Shown here: positions 5,188 through 7,813 of the stretch, in pieces
Position numbering within the stretch: position 1 is the first letter of the stretch
Layout: every line of letters begins with the position of its first letter
Source of the DNA: Oscillospiraceae bacterium
Lineage (GTDB): Bacteria > Bacillota > Clostridia > Oscillospirales > Ruminococcaceae
Assembly (NCBI GenBank): GCA_003531585.1
Contig: DQFX01000044.1
Span: 1-7,813, forward strand
DNA length: 7,813 nt
Direction: 5' to 3'
The notes under the pieces: generated by a model
Databases searched by the model: none
Told to the model about the DNA's origin: nothing
The model's input: the letters and a program-made list of their open reading frames with translations, nothing else
Made by a program: the position numbers and the translations under genes

Positions 5188-6441
5188 TCAATCCTCGTCT
5201 TTCCTGTCTTTTATCTCGATGCGTACCTTATTCACGCGAAGCGCAGCCGCGTCGAGTACTGTTACTATGAAGTCGTCGGTCTGGGTGATGTCGCCGTTTT
5301 TAGGAATGCTTCCGAACAGCCCCAGCACCCAGCCTGCCACAGTGTGAGCCTCGCTTTCTATCTCCGCCGGAATGTCCCGGGCGGTCAGGAAGCGCCTGAG
5401 CGAATTTAGCGAAACATCGCCGTAGACCTCGAAAACATTGCTGCCGACCATGGTAACGGGGGATTTCACCTCGTCGCTCTCGTCCCATATCTCGCCTACG
5501 AGTTCCTCAAGGATATCCTCCATCGTGACGATGCCGAGGGTGCCTCCGTGCTGGTCGAGCACCACGCTCATGTGGCACTTCTGCTTCTGCATGGTGCGGA
5601 ACACCTCGGATAGCTTCTGCATCTGCGGGAGATACAGCGTTTCCTGCATAATGCTGCGTATCGTGAAATCAGTGCTTTTTTCGTACTGCTTGAAAAATTC
5701 CTTTTCAGTGATTATGCCTACGATGTTGTCAAGCGTGCGCTCGTACACCGGCATGCGGGAGTATTCCTCCTGAAGGAACTTCTGCCGCACCGAAGCGGCG
5801 TCGTCGCCTATTTCCACGGCGGTTATGCGGACGCGCGGCGTGATTATCTCGTCGACGGTTATCTCGTCGAATTCCAGCGCGCTGCGTACCAGGTTGCTTT
5901 CCTGCTGCTCAAGCACTCCTTCGTCCTCGATCTCGTCGATCATGACCTTTAGCTCCTCCTCGGTCATGCTGACCTTATCGGAGCTGTGCATAAGCTTGGA
6001 AACTCCCTTTTTCAGCAGAATGAACAGCGCCGAGAACGGAGTAAAAATAACCATCAGGAACGAAATAACGCCGGAAGCAAGCATTGCGATTGTCTCGGGG
6101 TAATCCTTCGCAATGCTCTTGGGCATTACCTCGCCGAAGATAAGCACGATGACTGTAGTCACGATAGTGGACACCAGCGAACCGTATTTCTCGCCGACCA
6201 GTGATATCGCAAGTATCGTCGCAATTGACGAGCACGCGATATTCACTATGTTGTTGCCGATGAGTATGGTGGTCAGCGCCTTGTCGTACTTTTCCAGAAT
6301 GTTCAGGGTGCGCTCTGCGGCGCGGTTTCCGGTATCTGCCATGTGTTTGAGGCGTATCTTGTTTGCGCTGCTCAGGGCGGTCTCCGTTGCGGAGAAGTAC
6401 GCCGAACAGATTATCAGAATTACTATCAGAATTATTTGCAT
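5188..6441 (-). CDS. CNNM/CorC (hemolysin C-type) membrane protein with CBS pair
   Basis: The 417-residue protein is a complete member of the CNNM/CorC family, linked to magnesium (or other divalent cation) efflux; the older name hemolysin is misleading. The N-terminal CNNM/DUF21 membrane domain (1-~150) contains SATETALSSANKIRL (17-31), IGNNIVNI (61-68) and FGEVMPKSIAK (102-112). A Bateman CBS pair follows: ITPRVRITAVE (200-210) to VGIITEKEF (241-249), then about 261-310, where ATP-Mg usually binds. The C-terminal CorC_HlyC domain (about 325-412) starts after ELVGEIWDE. Start ATG 6439-6441 has GGGAG (6448-6452) six bases upstream, overlapping the end of the preceding gene. It is third in the leftward operon with 3-nt gaps on both sides. 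Family is clear; the transported ion is inferred. Confidence 0.93.
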   Translation of the reverse strand: MQIILIVILIICSAYFSATETALSSANKIRLKHMADTGNRAAERTLNILEKYDKALTTILIGNNIVNIACSSIATILAISLVGEKYGSLVSTIVTTVIVLIFGEVMPKSIAKDYPETIAMLASGVISFLMVIFTPFSALFILLKKGVSKLMHSSDKVSMTEEELKVMIDEIEDEGVLEQQESNLVRSALEFDEITVDEIITPRVRITAVEIGDDAASVRQKFLQEEYSRMPVYERTLDNIVGIITEKEFFKQYEKSTDFTIRSIMQETLYLPQMQKLSEVFRTMQKQKCHMSVVLDQHGGTLGIVTMEDILEELVGEIWDESDEVKSPVTMVGSNVFEVYGDVSLNSLRRFLTARDIPAEIESEAHTVAGWVLGLFGSIPKNGDITQTDDFIVTVLDAAALRVNKVRIEIKDRKDED

Positions 6442-6444
6442 AAA

Positions 6445-6780
6445 TTACTCCCAGTTCTTCCACACATCGGGGCAATAACCGACCGTCGCCTGCCTGCCGT
6501 TGCGTACTATCGGGGTCTTGTAAAGCTTGGGGTTCTCCTCGAGCTTTTCGGGCTTCGCCGAATCAAGCAGGTACTTTATCTCGGCGTAGTCCTTCGAATT
6601 TTCGTCTATAACTGAGTCTATCTTCCCGCCCAGAGCTTTTACAACGCTGTCGAGTTCGCCCTTGCTCAGTCCCTTAGAAAGTATATCTACAGACTGGAAT
6701 TTTATTCCTCGTTCCTTAAAGTAGCGTTCCGCCTTTTTGGTATCGAAGCACTTGGATTTTCCAAATATCTGGATATTCAT
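6445..6780 (-). CDS. ArsC/Spx-family thioredoxin-fold protein
   Basis: The 111-residue protein has the size and pattern of the ArsC-like family (arsenate reductase ArsC, YffB, Spx). IQIFGKSKCFDTKKAERYF (3-21) gives the first strand and the nucleophile-type C11 at the start of the first helix; the CxxC of Spx is not present because position 14 is Thr. LYKTPIVRNGRQATVGY (86-102) contains the cis-Pro P90 and the glycine turn typical of the family. A second cysteine, C103, lies near the end. No arsenic resistance gene (arsB, acr3, arsR) is nearby, so arsenate reduction is not supported by context; a glutaredoxin-like or uncharacterised redox role is as likely. Its ATG overlaps the stop of the HAD gene by one base (TAATG), indicating translational coupling. 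Confidence 0.85.
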   Translation of the reverse strand: MNIQIFGKSKCFDTKKAERYFKERGIKFQSVDILSKGLSKGELDSVVKALGGKIDSVIDENSKDYAEIKYLLDSAKPEKLEENPKLYKTPIVRNGRQATVGYCPDVWKNWE

Positions 6781-7586
6781 TACTTGATCGAATCCTCCTG
6801 TAAAGCGTACTGCCGTATCGCACGTAGTACTCCGTTTTCGTTGTTGCTGCGTGCAAGGAAGCGGGTCATGCGTTTGATGTCCGGGTTGCCGTTCTCCATT
6901 GCGAAGCTCCAGCCGGCATACTTGAGCATGTCCGCGTCGTTGTAGAAATCTCCGAATGCCATAGTGTCATCAGCGGAGATCCCGAGGTGCTTGCCGAGCG
7001 CCCTGAGAGCGCTTCCCTTGCTGACCCCGGCACCCATGACGTCCATCCAGATGGGACCGGAAACCTGCACGTTGAGCCGGTCGCCGAATATTGCGTCAAT
7101 GGCGGGCTTGGCGTGCTGCTGGGTTCCCTTCATGTCGCAGACGGCGAGCTTGTAGATAACGTCGTCGACGGAAAGCAGGTCGTCGCATGGTATGTGGTTC
7201 TTGTAGTATTTTGCGATCTCCGCGCTGAATTCCGCGTCAGCGGTGAGGTGATAAGTCCCCCTGCCGGCGCAAACCAGTATGCGCAGCCCGCCGATGTCCT
7301 CGCATGCCCTGATGAGCTGCTCGAAGGTCGGGCGGTCGAGCGGGGTCACGCTTACCTGCTTTCCCTCGTGGATAACGTTTGCGCCGTTGTCGCAGATGAA
7401 GTCCAGGCGGGTGCGGTATTCCTCGGGGAACAGGTGTGCAACCGCGTCGAAGGAGCGTCCGCTTGCCACTGTGAATTTAATTCCGCGGCGCTCCAGCTCG
7501 TCGAATACCTCGAAGAAATCCCCGGGGAGTTCTTTCCTGTCGTTGAGCAGGGTGCCGTCCATGTCGCTTGCGATGAGCTTTATCAT
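6780..7586 (-). CDS. Cof-type HAD-superfamily phosphatase
   Basis: The 268-residue protein is a typical Cof/YidA-class (HAD IIB) phosphatase, which in relatives hydrolyses sugar phosphates, flavin mononucleotide or similar small phosphoesters. Motif I is DMDGTLL (8-14) with nucleophile D8 and acid/base D10. Motif II is S42 in VASGRS, motif III is K190 in VSKGSAL, and motif IV is FGDFYNDADML (211-221) with D213 and D217 for magnesium. The C2 cap lies between about residues 80 and 185. All catalytic residues are present, so it should be active; the substrate cannot be read from sequence. The ATG at 7584-7586 has GAGG (7597-7600) ten bases upstream, slightly long but usable. It is the first gene of the leftward operon. 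Confidence 0.93.
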   Translation of the reverse strand: MIKLIASDMDGTLLNDRKELPGDFFEVFDELERRGIKFTVASGRSFDAVAHLFPEEYRTRLDFICDNGANVIHEGKQVSVTPLDRPTFEQLIRACEDIGGLRILVCAGRGTYHLTADAEFSAEIAKYYKNHIPCDDLLSVDDVIYKLAVCDMKGTQQHAKPAIDAIFGDRLNVQVSGPIWMDVMGAGVSKGSALRALGKHLGISADDTMAFGDFYNDADMLKYAGWSFAMENGNPDIKRMTRFLARSNNENGVLRAIRQYALQEDSIK

Positions 7587-7649
7587 ATGTATATTTCCTC
7601 GCTTTTGTTCTGCTTGTTCTTTTTCTATGGCTTTGCGCCTTTGTATTGT

Positions 7650-7678
7650 ATTATAGCATATATTCCGCGCGGTTGCAA
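7650..7678 (-). promoter_or_regulatory. Promoter of the HAD-ArsC-CNNM-FakA-like-DRE-TIM operon
   Basis: On the minus strand TTGCAA (7673-7678), a 17-bp spacer and a perfect TATAAT (7650-7655) with an extended -10 TG form a good housekeeping promoter; the -35 matches four of six. The spacer contains the 8-bp palindrome CCGCGCGG (7665-7672). Transcription would begin near 7643, about 57 nt before the HAD start. No other promoter fits in the operon, since the genes touch one another. Confidence 0.7.
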
Positions 7679-7813
7679 GTGATAATTTATAGGAATTCCA
7701 GATTTTGTTTTGATTTGGCAGACTGGCGGGTGATGGGGCTGAGGTTTTGGTTGAGATAACTATAATTTAGCGGTGCGTGTTCCGCTTACCGCAATCCCTA
7801 ATCGGGAGTCAAG
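7679..7813. other. Right-edge intergenic region, no gene identified
   Basis: This AT-rich spacer holds nothing I can assign. It contains a TATAAT at 7761-7766 on the plus strand without a convincing -35, and overlapping small inverted repeats (GCGGT 7770-7774 with ACCGC 7788-7792; AGCGG 7769-7773 with CCGCT 7782-7786; TCCC 7795-7798 with GGGA 7804-7807). On the minus strand a frame of 17 codons runs from the edge to a TAG at 7760-7762; it could be the end of an upstream gene or part of a dispersed repeat. Confidence 0.35.

Noticed and set aside
5188..6441. Calling the CNNM protein a hemolysin
   Set aside because: The domain layout (CNNM, CBS pair, CorC_HlyC) is that of cation transport proteins; haemolytic activity is an old label not supported by the sequence.
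6987..7682. Plus-strand open frame (231 codons) opposite the HAD gene
   Set aside because: It is fully antisense to all HAD motifs and runs through the HAD promoter; no family resemblance.
7738..7766. Rightward promoter at TATAAT 7761-7766
   Set aside because: No acceptable -35 box at 16-18 bp spacing; TTGAGA at 7751-7756 is far too close.

Overview
The window looks like chromosomal DNA from a gut-type Clostridia, most likely an Oscillospiraceae/Ruminococcaceae relative. This is inferred from near-consensus housekeeping-type promoters with GGAGG ribosome sites, moderately GC-rich genes separated by AT-rich spacers, and Firmicutes families (a YtqB/MnmM methylase, an AlgI plus DHHW pair, a FakA-like domain). 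No rRNA, tRNA, CRISPR array, transposase or phage gene is visible.

Left edge (1-99): an AT-rich spacer with two adjacent perfect palindromes and, on the minus strand, a complete consensus promoter (TTGACA, 17 bp, TATAAT) pointing out of the window. Next is a leftward gene for a YtqB/MnmM-type tRNA-modifying methyltransferase (100-675). A divergent intergenic region (676-871) holds a leftward promoter for the methylase and a perfect-consensus rightward promoter for the next operon.

Centre (872-3964): a two-gene rightward operon. An MBOAT-family membrane O-acyltransferase of the AlgI/DltB type is followed 13 bp later by a membrane-anchored DHHW/AlgJ-AlgX-like SGNH protein. Together they look like a module that carries acetyl groups across the membrane and transfers them to a surface or secreted polysaccharide. 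The operon ends in a strong intrinsic terminator preceded by a short heptamer tandem repeat. A second hairpin just beyond it faces the convergent operon.

Right half (3965-7586): a five-gene leftward operon, read from right to left. It encodes a Cof-type HAD phosphatase, an ArsC/Spx-like thioredoxin-fold protein, a CNNM/CorC-type membrane protein with CBS domains, an 83-residue free-standing homologue of the FakA middle domain, and a 322-residue protein that looks like a DRE-TIM (homocitrate/isopropylmalate synthase-like) barrel with its metal and catalytic motifs eroded. Neighbouring genes overlap by 1 nt or are separated by 3 nt, so one promoter near 7650-7678 probably drives all five. The last two genes are the least understood and the best candidates for undescribed biology.

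Right edge (7679-7813): non-coding or remnant sequence with small inverted repeats and a 17-codon leftward open frame running off the end.
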